From Oncomelania hupensis (lineage: Eukaryota > Mollusca > Gastropoda > Littorinimorpha > Pomatiopsidae), in NCBI GenBank assembly GCA_036898135.1, contig CM072525.1, positions 27,929,943 to 27,993,942 of the forward strand: a stretch of DNA of 64,000 nucleotides, in the 5' to 3' direction. Position numbers and translations under genes: made by a program. Positions 33,490 to 44,879 of the stretch are shown here, one piece after another. The number at the start of each line of letters is the position of its first letter. Within the stretch, counting starts at the first letter, position 1. Below the pieces are notes generated by a model. It was given only the letters and a program-made list of their open reading frames with translations, searched no databases and was not told where the DNA came from.

Positions 33490-34272
33490 AAAATTATTTT
33501 AATATATTTCCCCTACGTCCCGATCGGCCGATTTTGAACCATAAGCTAACCCAATTATTCTCTACCCGATGCAGTAAGTTTTGCTTCTATAACAATTAGT
33601 TTTGGGTAGCCGATTCCCCCCTCTAGAGTATGAGGCCATCCCCGCTTCAAAGAACTGTCTGTCACGTTCAAGGGTGGGTATTTTAGATGTAAATCAAGAT
33701 TGATTGGATTTACCTATCAGCAGTATTGTATAGCTCTATTTATTATTAATATTTTGTGTTTTTAAAGCAAAGTTTAACTTCTGCGACTCCAATGATGGAA
33801 ATAGATTTCAATCTCTGATTTTTAGTGTTGTTTCGTTTTTTTCTCACTGTACTGTTCTGAACGAAAAAAAAAAAGAAGAAAGAACTCAAAAATAAAAATT
33901 AAAATTAAAAAATACCTCCCCTCCCACACACACACTCACACAAACAACAACAACAACAACAACAGCAACAACAACAACAAAATAGAAAGAACGAGAGAGA
34001 GAGAGAGAGAGAGAGAGATAACATAAAGGAGGAGAGTGAGAGTGTGTATGTGAAACGACTCCATCAACAAGCCAACGATGCAGTCGCTGAGTGCAACAAT
34101 AACAAAAAGTGAATAGTACGAAACTAAAACTTAACAAAGGCAAGAAAACTGACTTACACAAGCTGATGAGGGAGAGGGCCTGGCTGCTGAGTTGCATATT
34201 GGCCTTTGTCTTGACCTCGAAGATAGTATGGAGGGAAGGGAAATGTCGTCTGCTGCACAAATACAATAGTTG
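33490..34272. other. No gene recognised; upstream region of the large gene
   Basis: Sequence upstream of exon 1. It includes an A-rich tract, AAC-type trinucleotides (33945-33980) and a GA run (33993-34018). I see no TATA box close to the ATG at 33359. Confidence 0.4.
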
Positions 34273-35016
34273 GTATTCACACTTTTCTGCTATCCTATGC
34301 ACCAACGGGAATCTCCTCAATGAAACATACTTCCGGTTTCTTTCTCCGCGTGTTTTAGTGAGTTATTTCCAAATATTCAAGAATAATAACATGTGTCACT
34401 GGCCACCAGTATCGTACCCTCACTTTTTTTGCTGCAGTTTATTATCCCTTTCTATCGCCAGTGGCGCGCCTAAACCCTACCTACCTAACATTATTTGTGA
34501 ATTTTTAAAAAATAGTCGGAAAAACATAACGCCCAGATGCTGGCTCGAACCCACACCTGTCAGTCGCCATTGGTTTCTGGCTTGTGGACAAGGCAAGTTA
34601 GTCCCGCCTTAGCCCACTTGGCCACAACGCTCGCCTAACATAGTCAACTACTTCGTGTTTTGTGAAGGTTGCGACGGCGAAGCTATGGAAAACCACAAGA
34701 GTCTTCAGGTCCTGTTTCACTTTCTGTCGATGATCGACGCACCTCCGAAGTCGCCACAAATACAGGCTTCTACGATTGTTTTTTGCATCCTTTCACTGAG
34801 CCTGTACTTCCTCCACCGTTTTTATACTTATCCCACTCGTTTTCTGGCTCTAACAATCGTCGTTTTCGGCAATTTACCATATTTAAAAGTCACGCATCAA
34901 GCTTTGATAAAAGCAAAACAAGCCAGACCGGAACTTGGTTTCATTCTAACCTCGTTTTAATTTATAATGGCGATACCCACGAGTTTTTATGAGATGTGCC
35001 GGAAAGTTGTGAATAG
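34273..35016 (-). mobile_element. TA-flanked MITE-like element carrying a tRNA-SINE, copy 2
   Basis: Inverted counterpart of 18418-19156, about 744 bp, with the same ends and TA flanks (GGTA|TTCAC at left, GTGAA|TAGTC at right). It holds the same SINE in the same internal position and orientation. The flanking DNA is unrelated between copies, which argues for mobilisation rather than a larger segmental duplication. Confidence 0.65.
34428..34638 (-). mobile_element. tRNA-SINE family A inside MITE (copy A2)
   Basis: Reverse complement shows 'TGGCCAAGTGGGCTAAGGCG' and B box 'GGGTTCGAGCC'. It has the same internal deletion as copy A1, so it descends from one SINE that moved as cargo. Confidence 0.8.
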
Positions 35017-35876
35017 TCTCACTGTCTAGGGCCGTCACTGACGACAGTCTCGTTTCAAGGTATCTCCAGGTAGGTTTGAAAATACACAAATGTATAAATG
35101 AGATTGTCGGGTTAGATAAAACAGAACAGGCCTAACAGGTTATATATAATAACAGCTTGAGTTTTAGAGTGAAAAAGAATACCACATAAAAACGTTTTGC
35201 GACTGGAAACGTTACAATAATAATTATACAGCTTTTGGTAAGCCTACTTTAATGCCATGTGCATTACATGCCAGCCAAACAACGATTTAACGAAACTTAA
35301 ATTTGAGTTCACTTCATTTTCTACAAATATGAACTCCAGACAAAATACTAACAGAAGAAATACAAATTGTAAAAACTCATCTCTCGAGGTAAAAGCAGAA
35401 ATGTAAAGTTATATATATTTTTTATCAAATACTTTCAAACACTCAGTGAGGAAAAGGAACTTCCTTAAGATGTGATGTCCAATTTGAAAGTTATATGGGC
35501 AATAATTTAGGATATTGGGGCTTTGGTGTGTTAATCAACAAACTACAATGTAACGATTAAAATGAATTTGAAAAAAACAACTTTTATAATATCTTCTCTT
35601 CCATAAATCTTATTATCCTCAATTAATCAGAATCAAGCCAGATGAGGCTGATGACATCTGCCGAGTAGTTTCGACAAAATCGGACAAACAGAACACTGTA
35701 ACAGCTTGAATAGACATATTTGGCATCAACAACAACAAAAATATAAAATAAAATAAAAGAAACAAGAAAAAGAAAACAAAATGCCGAGATATTTTGAAAT
35801 TTCAAACCGTTTGTCCAGAATGGACGGTAAAATCATACTGAATCAGCTGTTCATAACATCATTGATTATATACGGT
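35017..35876. other. No gene recognised
   Basis: AT-rich unique sequence without long frames or repeats. Confidence 0.5.
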
Positions 35877-36215
35877 AAGCGAGCGTTGTGGCCCCGTGGT
35901 ATAAGGTGAGACTAACGTCCTTGTCCCCAGGCTAGAAACCAATGCACTTGACAGGTGTGGGATCGATCCCACCTCTGGGCGTTATGATTCTCCAAATATT
36001 ATTTACTTTTGACTTGGGCAACGCTTAACGTCTCGGAGGTTTTCTTCGTGTACTCTGCTCCGGTTTTCTCCCCTGCAAAATTTCAAAAACACAACTAACA
36101 TTAGGTAGGTTGGATTTCGGCGCGCCACAAGCTGCGATTACGCCTTCCCCGGGTGAGGCGGCCCAGAATTTCCCGATACAAAGGGACAATAAAGTGTCAC
36201 AAATCAAAAATCACA
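35877..36215 (+). mobile_element. tRNA-SINE family A, near full length (copy A3)
   Basis: Head 'GCGAGCGTTGTGGCC', a degenerate A box, B box 'GGGATCGATCC', a core 'GTGTACTCTGCTCCGGTTTT', 'AACATTAGGTAGGTTGG', 'CGGCGCGCC' and the 3' end 'AATTTCCCGATACAAAGGG' 'ACAATAAAGTG'. Length about 340 bp. Confidence 0.85.
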
Positions 36216-36758
36216 ATCAAAATTGAAACTAAACTCAATCTGAAAATTCAATGTGAACTACTTTTTGTCGGAAGTATGTCTCTGTTCCCCCAGGTAGGCC
36301 TATATATAGGTATGCGTTCCAATTCCCCAGGTCTATCCATGTTCCTGCAGGCCAGTTAAGTTTCTCCCGACCTATGGTTCTGCAGATTGGATAGGCCAGT
36401 AATATCTATGTTCGTCAAACAATAGCTGGGGTTCCATAATATAATTTATTGATATCTTGGAAGTGTAATGTGAAGATGTAAAATAACGCGTAAAAGGAGA
36501 TTTACCTCCTGGTGCTTAAATGTCGCCCGTTAGATCCCAACCGTTTTAATAAAGTTGTGGGCAGAGAAGTGTAGTGTACAGCTCAAGATTTTCACGTAAA
36601 GTGAAGATTTTGTCATGTTAGCTCTGGATTTAAATGTCACGCGTCGCTTCGCTGTATGTGTGATATTATTATCATCTGCAGTTGACAACAATGTACTTAT
36701 TGATCACAGTGTATGACTATACTGATAACTAACAACAGGATCTAATTAAAGCCGCCCA
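36216..36758. other. Non-coding; CCCCAGGTCTATG words
   Basis: At 36285-36420 'TTCCCCCAGGTAGGCCTAT' and 'CCCCAGGTCTATCCATG' occur, the same motif as the degenerate minisatellite at 41035-41345. Otherwise nothing recognised. Confidence 0.5.
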
Positions 36759-37333
36759 ACCCCCGTAGGGGTGCCGGGGGTTTCAGTATAAATAGTATCC
36801 CCACTTTCTGGAAATTTAGTGCTTAAAATTCCCACTGTCGCTGCTTTCTCATTTGCTCTTTCTCATTCCTGCTCTTTTCTATCAATCTGCTATACTATCG
36901 TCTTCTTCGCTAGACCAGTCTCCTACCTTTTTTCTTGAAAACTCTTCCGGGACAAGACTCCTTGTTCGTGTATGAGGTCTGTTGGATCAGCTTGGGAATA
37001 TTGGACGCTTTCTGCTAGGTGGTCACTAGAGCTTCCTATGATGTTATTATTTAGCAATGTAGGCATTTTATATGTATGTGTTTTGTTGATAATTTATAAT
37101 GATGTTTGTATTCTATTTTGTTTTTGTAAACGGGGGTTCGATAAGTTGGGGTGAAGCCTCAGCCGTCCCCTGCGTGGGATGTCTTTATTGTAAAGTGACT
37201 GGCTGGTGGAGAGCTTTCGGTTTTACCACTAGGGTTGTTTCAGCAGATCTTTTATGCGGATCGGGGGTTTTCCGGTCCTGATTTGGCTCGGAAGAGTCCG
37301 CTGGACCTAAAGCAATAATAATGTAATGTAATG
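36759..37333 (+). mobile_element. Family E retroposon, full length, with target-site duplication
   Basis: Flanked by TAAAGCCGCCCA at 36747-36758 and 37334-37345 (12 bp, exact). The head is 'ACCCCCGTAGGGGTGCCGGG'. A 'GTATAAATAG' box begins about 30 bp in, and the tail is 'GACCTAAAGCAATAATAATG' plus TAATG units. At 575 bp it is the best-defined copy of the family. No tRNA A/B boxes were seen, so it is not a standard tRNA-SINE. Confidence 0.85.
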
Positions 37334-37345
37334 TAAAGCCGCCCA

Positions 37346-37938
37346 CGGCGCCAACCTGCAGCCATCAAACGCACTGAACAACTGAGCGATCGTCCCTATA
37401 CACGACATAAACGTATACGCGCGCTTATTTTAGCCTGTCGAACCCTGCCTTTTTTTTGTTTTGGAGTTATTTAACCTGCCCCGGCGAGGACACGGAAGAG
37501 GTGACACAGCGTATGAAGAGTCAGTCAGAAAAGTAGACTCCTGCGAGAAAAGTAGCCTCCCGAGGTGCAGCGCACCAAGGTCTGCCGCACGAGCGCGCAT
37601 GCAGGCGATTGTACAGTACCTCTGAACTAGTACTCCGTAATACTCTCATAACCACACTTGTAGAAAGCACGGCATTAGGGTCAGTGTGGTATAGTGGGAA
37701 AACAGGATAGATTGGGCTTAATAAATTGTATGCTCACGTCACTGTACTCCTTACGAGTCTGAGATGATAGACTGGATTTTCTCAGACGAGACGATCCAGT
37801 AAGATCCTTTCTGTTATGTAGAGATTGGGTTCGGGGGTCAAGCTGTTGTTGTTTATACCTCTTGGCCCACAGTTGTCTGTAAATAAATAAATGAAGAAAG
37901 AATTTTTGTTTTAAAAGGCAGAAAGGGCAAAATAAATC

Positions 37939-37944
<6 letters not shown>
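37346..37944. other. No gene recognised
   Basis: Contains no frame over about 90 codons and no repeat matched elsewhere. Confidence 0.5.
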
Positions 37945-37986
<42 letters not shown>

Positions 37987-38368
37987 GAGAGGGAGAGAGA
38001 GAGAGGGAGAGAGAGAGAGAGGGAGAGAGAGAACTAATGAACGATAGAACTAAGAAAGAAAGAAAGAACCAACGAAAGAAAGAAAGCAAGCAAGAAAGAA
38101 AAAGAACAGAAATAAAGAAATATAAAATAAAGACAGAAAGAAATAAAGAAGGCAAGAAAAAGAAAGAAAGAAATAACGAAGGACAAAGAAAGAATGACAT
38201 ACATAAAATTTAAAAAAACACACCAAGGAATTAAAAGAAAGAATTAAAAGAAAGAATGAAATATTGAAGAAAAACTGAAAAAAACCGAAGAAGGTAAAAA
38301 GATATAAAAAAAAAGAAAAAGCAAGAAAAAAAAGAAAAAAAAAGAAATAATGATAGAAAAGACATAAG
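37945..38368 (+). repeat. Polypurine tract (GA then GAAA)
   Basis: A GA/GGGA array to 38032 is followed by about 330 bp made mostly of AAAG-type units with few pyrimidines. Confidence 0.85.
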
Positions 38369-38375
38369 TAGTCAT

Positions 38376-38490
38376 TGGTGTGTGTGTGTGTGTGTGTGTA
38401 TGTGTTGTGTGTGTGTTGTGTGCACATGTGTGTGTCAAAGTGTGGATGTGTGAGTTGTATGTGTGTATGTGTATGTTTATGTGGGCGTGT
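38376..38490 (+). repeat. (GT)n microsatellite, degenerate
   Basis: GT runs at 38379-38425 continuing with TATGTGTG variants. Confidence 0.9.
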
Positions 38491-38524
38491 ATTCATGGAC
38501 TTATGGGGTGTTGAACTTGCCTTT

Positions 38525-38735
38525 TTATGCACAAAATGGGGCTTTTTAGCTACAGTAGCACCCCACATTTTTAAAGTACATTGGAGTGCTTTTGTAGTAC
38601 ATTGGAGTGCTCTTGTAATGCATGGGACTGTTTTAAGTACATGAGAGTGCTTTGTCCGGGATGGGCTTCATTCCAGACAAATTTGAAGTAAAAAGGTTAG
38701 GATAATGTTAGGGTTAGGAGACAAAATAGGTAAAC
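38525..38735 (-). repeat. Family D repeat, inverted copy
   Basis: Four 'AGTACATKGGAGTGCT'-like subunits, then 'TCCGGGATGG', then 'GGATAATGTTAGGGTTAGG' 'AGAC' match, on the opposite strand, the order seen at 10785-11040. Confidence 0.65.
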
Positions 38736-39589
38736 TTTTTGACGAAAACAGACATTTTTTAAATATAATTCTTACATTCATAAACCTTGCGCGCTTTCCG
38801 TAGAAAAAACCAAACCACCCCCCCCCCCCGCCCCTCCTGTTTTTTGATGATTACATTTCGTCCAATACCTCAATTTACCATGAACATAGACGTGTGTGTG
38901 GGTGTGTGTGTGTGCGTGTGTGTGTGTGTGCGTGCGTTTGCGTTTTGGGTGTTTGTAGGTGGGTGCGTATGGGTGTGTGTAGGTAAAAGGAAAGTGAAAG
39001 AAAGAAGGAACACGAAACAGCATTGCACATTGGGGCATGCTTACAATTCTTTTGCACGTTTCTCGTGAAAGGAAATAAAGTCTTATGCTGTTCAGGTCTA
39101 TATTTGATAACTCACGGTCTTCATGTTTCTACCCAGGGAATATTTTTTTTTAGAAATGTCAATGTCTGCCCCCACTATTCCCAAATGATTTTCTCTGCAC
39201 GTCGCACGCTTAAAGCAATTAAGGCATCATTTCAATAAATTTACATTACGACCAATGAGCAGCATGCACAAAGCCCTAGCATTAAATAATTAAATGAACA
39301 GGACCGCTATGAAGCCTATAAGGCTATACCAAGTCTTAAGACCTCATGACTGGTTTAATAATAATAATAATAATACAGGATGCTATACGCGCCTTTCCCC
39401 AAATCATTCAGGCTCAAAGCGCGGCGATCTATACCAACATACACGCTCACCTGTCTTATCCACCCTCACACACACCAAACACACATCCATCACTCACTCA
39501 AACAGGTGGTGTAAAGGCAGGGAGATCGCTATTAGAAGACGGAAAGAAAATCGAATTTTTATTTTTGAAATTTTTATATTGACTGCGTC
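38736..39589. other. No gene recognised; G/C runs and GT repeat
   Basis: A C-run at 38816-38830, a GT-rich array at 38889-38930 and a short AAT array at 39358-39376. No supported gene. Confidence 0.5.
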
Positions 39590-39765
39590 CTGTACCATTA
39601 TTGAAGGGAAGGAGGAAACCGGAGTGCCCGGAGAAAACCCTCGGTGACCTCAATAGTCTCGTACCTAAATCACATACGTTCGCCCCTTGCGGGAATCGAA
39701 CCCGCGACCTTCGGCATAGGAAAACCGGCGACTTATCCACTGCGCCACGAGGCCACCCCAGGTAT
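39590..39765 (-). mobile_element. tRNA-SINE family B (copy B2)
   Basis: On the minus strand the tRNA-like head has A box 'TGGCGCAGTGG' and T-arm 'GCGGGTTCGATTCCCGC' with a perfect stem; the anticodon loop reads CCT-like, and the tRNA body resembles Arg (tentative). The body follows with 'GGTACGAGACTATTGAGG' and core 'TTCTCCGGGCACTCCGGTTT'. Confidence 0.85.
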
Positions 39766-39777
39766 CTTTCTTTATGC

Positions 39778-40880
39778 TTACAAGCGCCCAAACCCGATAA
39801 TTACAAATATCATGAGATAATTACAAATAATATTGGATAATTACAAGTATCAAGGAATAATTACAGTTATTATATCAAAATTACAAATATCTTCGCATGT
39901 TCATATTTAATTTTCAGTTTTGGCTCTAGCAATCCGCCTAGAAATGCGCCAGAATCCAAAAATGTAATTATCACATAATAATTTACAATTTTCATTTGAT
40001 AATTACAACTTTAACGTGGTCATGTTTAATTCTGGCTAAGGCGGTTTACTAGCGCCAAGACTTGCATTTACAGTTATCAGTGATAATAGTAATTAACACG
40101 TGTTTCCTACTCCTTCGGATGAGAGTATAAACCGTGGTCTAGTCTGTGGCGCATACATTCCATCATAACGGACATTAAAGATCCTGACGCTCATGTCCTA
40201 GACGGGTGAGTGCCGGTGACAAGAACACACCCAGCATGCACCGAGGTCCTTCTCCCCCATCCCTGGCTGCCCAGGATTGTGCTCAGTTGTCTGGAGCGTT
40301 ATTACGATGCGCCCAAAGGCTGCAAGTTGGCGCCTCGGGCGGTTTGAGTTAGATCCTGTATCGGCCAGCGCCTTGAGCAGCTCTTGAGGTGGAAAAGCGC
40401 TATACAAGAAGGAATAAATAAATAAATAATTCACATATATGACGGCCTGCTAGCGCTAAAACCTGATAATTGCAAATATCATGTGATCATTACAAATATC
40501 AACGACTTATTTACAATTACCACGTAAACATGTTACTTATCAAGTGGAAATTACAATTTTCTATTTGAACGCATTTCCAGGCGGACTGCTAGAGCCAAAA
40601 CTGAAATTAAACATGATCACGTGAAAATATTTGTAACTTTTCAATGATAATTGTAATTATCCCTTGATAATTGTAATTATTCCATGACATTTGTAATTAT
40701 CTCATGATATTTGTAATGATCATGTTTTGACCCTAGGAAAGCGCGGCAAATACTGATAACTATTAATTAATACAATTGCTTACCGATAGTTCTGTTAATT
40801 AAACAGAACACGTGTTAATTTAAATGATCTCGTGATTTTGGTATCTCTCGGTTTTGGCGCTAATAGGCCGTCATATTTCT
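39778..40880. mobile_element. Foldback-like element with ATTACAAATATC subrepeats
   Basis: The left arm (39778-40090) holds repeated 'GATAATTACAAATATCA' units, then 'CAGTTTTGGCTCTAGCAATC' and 'CGCCTAGAAATGCG'. The right arm (about 40440-40880) contains the reverse complement order: 'CGCATTTCCAGGCGGACTGC', 'TAGAGCCAAAACTGAAA', then 'GATATTTGTAAT' units. A family C element lies between the arms. Confidence 0.65.
40094..40432 (+). mobile_element. Short family C element (copy C1)
   Basis: 'CGGATGAGAGTATAAACC' to 'AAAGCGCTATACAAGAAGGA' plus ATAA units. About 85% similar by eye to 62957-63245. The 3' end matches the L2-like LINE end (GCGCTATAYAAA), so it is either a LINE 3' UTR fragment or a LINE-dependent SINE. 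Confidence 0.75.
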
Positions 40881-40950
40881 TTAGCAAATTGTTGTCCTTA
40901 GTTGTCAGTTTTTATTGCTCAGTGTTTTGATCTTCTTTCGTTCTGACCAC

Positions 40951-40992
40951 TCTGTCTGTCTGTCTGTCTGTCTGCCTGCCTGTCTGTCTCTT
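40951..40992 (+). repeat. (CTGT)n microsatellite
   Basis: About nine CTGT/CTGC units. Confidence 0.9.
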
Positions 40993-41034
40993 TCTATCCT
41001 TCCCTCACCCCTACATTTTCCTTACCTACCCCCT

Positions 41035-41345
41035 TCTATGCTCCCCCAGGTCTATGTTTCTCTGTGTCTATTTGTTCTCCCAGCTCTGTTTTCCCAGGCA
41101 TATAGTCCCCCAGGGCAATGTTCCCTGGCCTGCTATATATTCCCTCAGGTCTATACCTCCTCGGGCCTTTATTCCCCAACGTCTGTGTTAGCTTACTAGG
41201 TCGTTGTTCTCCCCAAAGTCAATTTTGCCCCAAGACTACACCTAACGGTCTGTGTTCCCCTCGCTCTTTGTACCCCCAAGTCTATATTCCCAGCTGAGGT
41301 ATATCTATGTCCCCAAGGTCTTTGTTCCCGCTGGTATTTGTTCCA
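41035..41345 (+). repeat. Degenerate CCCCAGGTCTATGTT minisatellite
   Basis: About 14 loose copies of a 15-22 bp word of the type TCCCCCAGGTCTATGTT. The same word occurs at 36285-36420. Confidence 0.65.
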
Positions 41346-41451
41346 CCCACATGCGTTGGTGACAGACCTAGACGAATACTATTATAAACCTGGTCCCGGG
41401 GAAACAAACCTACAATCTTTTCGAGGAACATATACATTAGAGATAAGGCAA

Positions 41452-42036
41452 ACTGACATTACATTACATTACATGATTATTGCTTTAGGTCCAGCGGACT
41501 CTTCCGAGCCAAATCAGGACCGGACAACCCCTGATCCGCATAAAAGATCTGCTGAAACAACCCTAGTGGTCAAACTGAAAGCTCTCCACCAGCCAGTCAC
41601 TTTACAATAAAGACATCCCACGCAGGGGACGCTAAGGCTGTACTCTAATTTATCGAAACCCCGTTTACAAAAACAAAATAGAATACAAACATCATTATAA
41701 ATTATCAACAAAACACATACATATAAAATTCCTACATTGCTAAATAATAACATCATAGGAAGCCCTAATGACCACCTGGCAGAAAGCGTCCAATATTCCC
41801 AAGCTGATCCAACAGACCTCATACGCAAATAAGGAGTCTTGTCCCAGAAGAATTTTCAAGAAAAAAGGTAGATGACTGGTCTAGCGAAGAAGAAGATAGT
41901 ATAGCAGATTGATAGAACAGAGCAGGACTGAGAAAGAGCAAATGAGAAAGACAGCGACAGTGGGAATTTAAAGCACTAAATTTTCCAGAAAGTGGGGATA
42001 CTATTTATACTGAAACCCCCGGCACCCCAACGGGGG
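41452..42036 (-). mobile_element. Family E retroposon
   Basis: The tail (TTACA)n at left, core 'GGTCCAGCGGACTCTTCCGA' and head 'CCCCCGGCACCCCAACGGGG' at right give minus orientation. Flanks AAACTGAC / AAAGTGAC may be a short degenerate target duplication. A sense-strand frame of 104 codons (41828-41514) beginning MRMRSVGSAWEYWTLSARW is open here and partly in other copies. Confidence 0.8.
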
Positions 42037-42479
42037 AAAGTGACTGCTAAACCAGCCATTTTAAAACGACCGTGATATTTATTCAAAATAGGCTGAAATA
42101 ATGTAAAAATAAAGGATGGGTCACAACCCACCTACCTATTCACGCTCACATCCCCTACTCTCTCAGATTCCCCCCACCCACGCACCCCCCCAAAAAAAAA
42201 ATCATTACGCAAATAATTGTTCACTTCTTGAAAATGAAAAAGCCAGACATAGATTAATTCTGTACAACGAAAATGATTTTGAAGAAGTAAAATTCATAAG
42301 GAATATATCAAAAGGCAAAAGAAATGTTAACTGATTTGAATTATTGACACCTTTGAATAAAATGATGGGAAGAGGCAGAAATAAGGGAATGACGTTAGCA
42401 ACAACCACTAGGACGATGACAACGACGGTGGTAATAAAAAATATTGATGATGAACGCGATGCTGCTGCTGCTGCTGCTG

Positions 42480-42534
42480 ATTATTATTTTTATTTTTATT
42501 ATAATTATTATTATTATTATTCTTATTATTATTC

Positions 42535-42619
<85 letters not shown>

Positions 42620-42641
42620 TACTACTACTACTACTAATACA

Positions 42642-42711
<70 letters not shown>

Positions 42712-42800
42712 TTACTACTACTACTATTATTAGAACACCCATAATCTCACAGGTACAGCATATTAGTACAAATATTTTAGTTAGGTCTTCAGGTCAGGTC

Positions 42801-42865
<65 letters not shown>

Positions 42866-42897
42866 TGATGATGATGATGATGATAATGATGATGATA

Positions 42898-42970
<73 letters not shown>
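42480..42970 (+). repeat. Large compound trinucleotide array
   Basis: (ATT)n, (ACT)n, a short unique bridge, (AAT)n, (GAT)n and (AAT)n in series over about 490 bp. Poly-Y, poly-T and poly-N frames here are artefacts. Confidence 0.95.
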
Positions 42971-42971
<1 letters not shown>

Positions 42972-42979
42972 CCCCGAAA

Positions 42980-43757
42980 AATATAACTACATAAATAAAT
43001 AAATAACATAAATAACATAAAATACAAAACAAAGGAATAAAAACGAGAAGACGATAATATTAATGAACAGGGAAAGAACGGAAAGGGACAAAAAATTGAA
43101 AGAAAAGACAGCAAAAAAAAAGGAAACAAAAGAACATTTTAAAAATGAAAAAAGAAAAGAAAAGGAGACAACACAAAAAAAATGAAAAAAAAAACAAGCA
43201 ATAGAAATAACCCGAAAGACAAGAAAAGATAGAAGAACAAAATGAAAAATAAACGGCAGTGCAAGAGAAAAAATAAAAAAACAATGAAATAAAAATAAAA
43301 TAAAATAACAAGAAAAGTAAAGGACAGAAACAGAAAGGGAAAAAAAGGACAAGAAAAGAAAAAGAACAAGGGAAAAAGAACAAAGACCCAATAAAGTGAA
43401 ACTGGCGGTAATCAACGCAACAAAGTAATGATTAAAAGAAATAAATGAAAGATACGAAAATTAGAGTTAAGTAAATACAAACAGAAAAGAAAAATAAATG
43501 AATGATAAAAGAATAAAATACTGGCAAAAAGAATTAAAAAAAAAGAAGTTGAAAAAAAAAATAAAGAAAAAAACTGAAAAGGAAAGGAAAGAAAAAAAAT
43601 AAAAGAGAAAATAATAATAAAAAAAAACAATAACAAAAACACTAGAAAGTTAAAGAATGAAAGAGAGAACTTTAAACTAAAGAAGCAAACAAATAATGTA
43701 TGTGTTCTGGAGGATGGGGTAGTGAGGGAAGGGGGGGGGGCGGGGAGGGGGGGGGAG
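42980..43757 (+). repeat. Polypurine tract ending in a G-run
   Basis: About 700 bp in which the plus strand is mostly A and G (GAAAAGAAAAAG-type sequence), ending in two long G runs at 43731-43756. Confidence 0.85.
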
Positions 43758-44251
43758 AAATATGAGTACATTAGAACTTTAACAGATAACATAAACAAAA
43801 TTTAATAAACAAATATATTGCAAATGAAAGACACAGAAGAAAATTAGAAAATTAAGTTGAAATTTAATACGAAGAATTGGCAAAGAAAACCCGAAACCAA
43901 TACCGTTCTGTTCTTTAACAGAGTCTAAAAACCTAAAACCAGACGAACGCTTCCAATCAGACAATTAGTCTAAAACACTATAACGTGAAAGTAGCTGTCC
44001 GTTGAGCTAAATCAAGCAACATAAAAGATAATTACCTTCCTTAAGCGCTCTGATCCAAAGTTGTCGGTCTTGACGTCCTGAGGGCCCTCTATCACGACCA
44101 AGATTTTATACTGAAGGAGAGAAGATCTAAAAAGGACCGAAGACTTCATTCGCGCCTCTTTATGACAGTTGGCAGGCGTGGTTGGCGCATGCGCAGCTCT
44201 AGCACACCAATCTGGTCACAGTATTCAGCTTGTGGTAGAGGCAGATGTGTA
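43758..44251. other. No gene recognised
   Basis: AT-rich, no repeat matched. Confidence 0.5.
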
Positions 44252-44596
<345 letters not shown>

Positions 44597-44879
44597 ACAA
44601 CGAAGTATTCTACTTATCTATGTCAAGTGCCAAATTTAACCAGGCAGGAACTTTTGTTCTGAAAGGCAAAGCCACAATTTTGTTACATTCATCCTTATTT
44701 GATCCTGATCCTCATCACCATCTTTACATCTGTGACATTTCATAGAAAGGGTTAATTGTTAGTTCCCTCCACCACAATTATCCCCCACGTTTACAGCTCT
44801 TTCAAGACTCCGCAAATTGTGATTGGAAATACGTCTACTCTTCTGAAACAAAATGAATTGTATGTATATTTTTAGGAGA

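Noticed and set aside
33248..33490. 80-codon minus-strand frame overlapping exon 1 of the large gene
   Set aside because: It is in a different frame from the Kozak ATG at 33359, crosses the donor GTAAGT, and shows no domain. The two-exon model with matching phases explains the region better.
41338..41610. 90-codon frame as a host gene
   Set aside because: It runs from minisatellite into the antisense strand of a family E copy.
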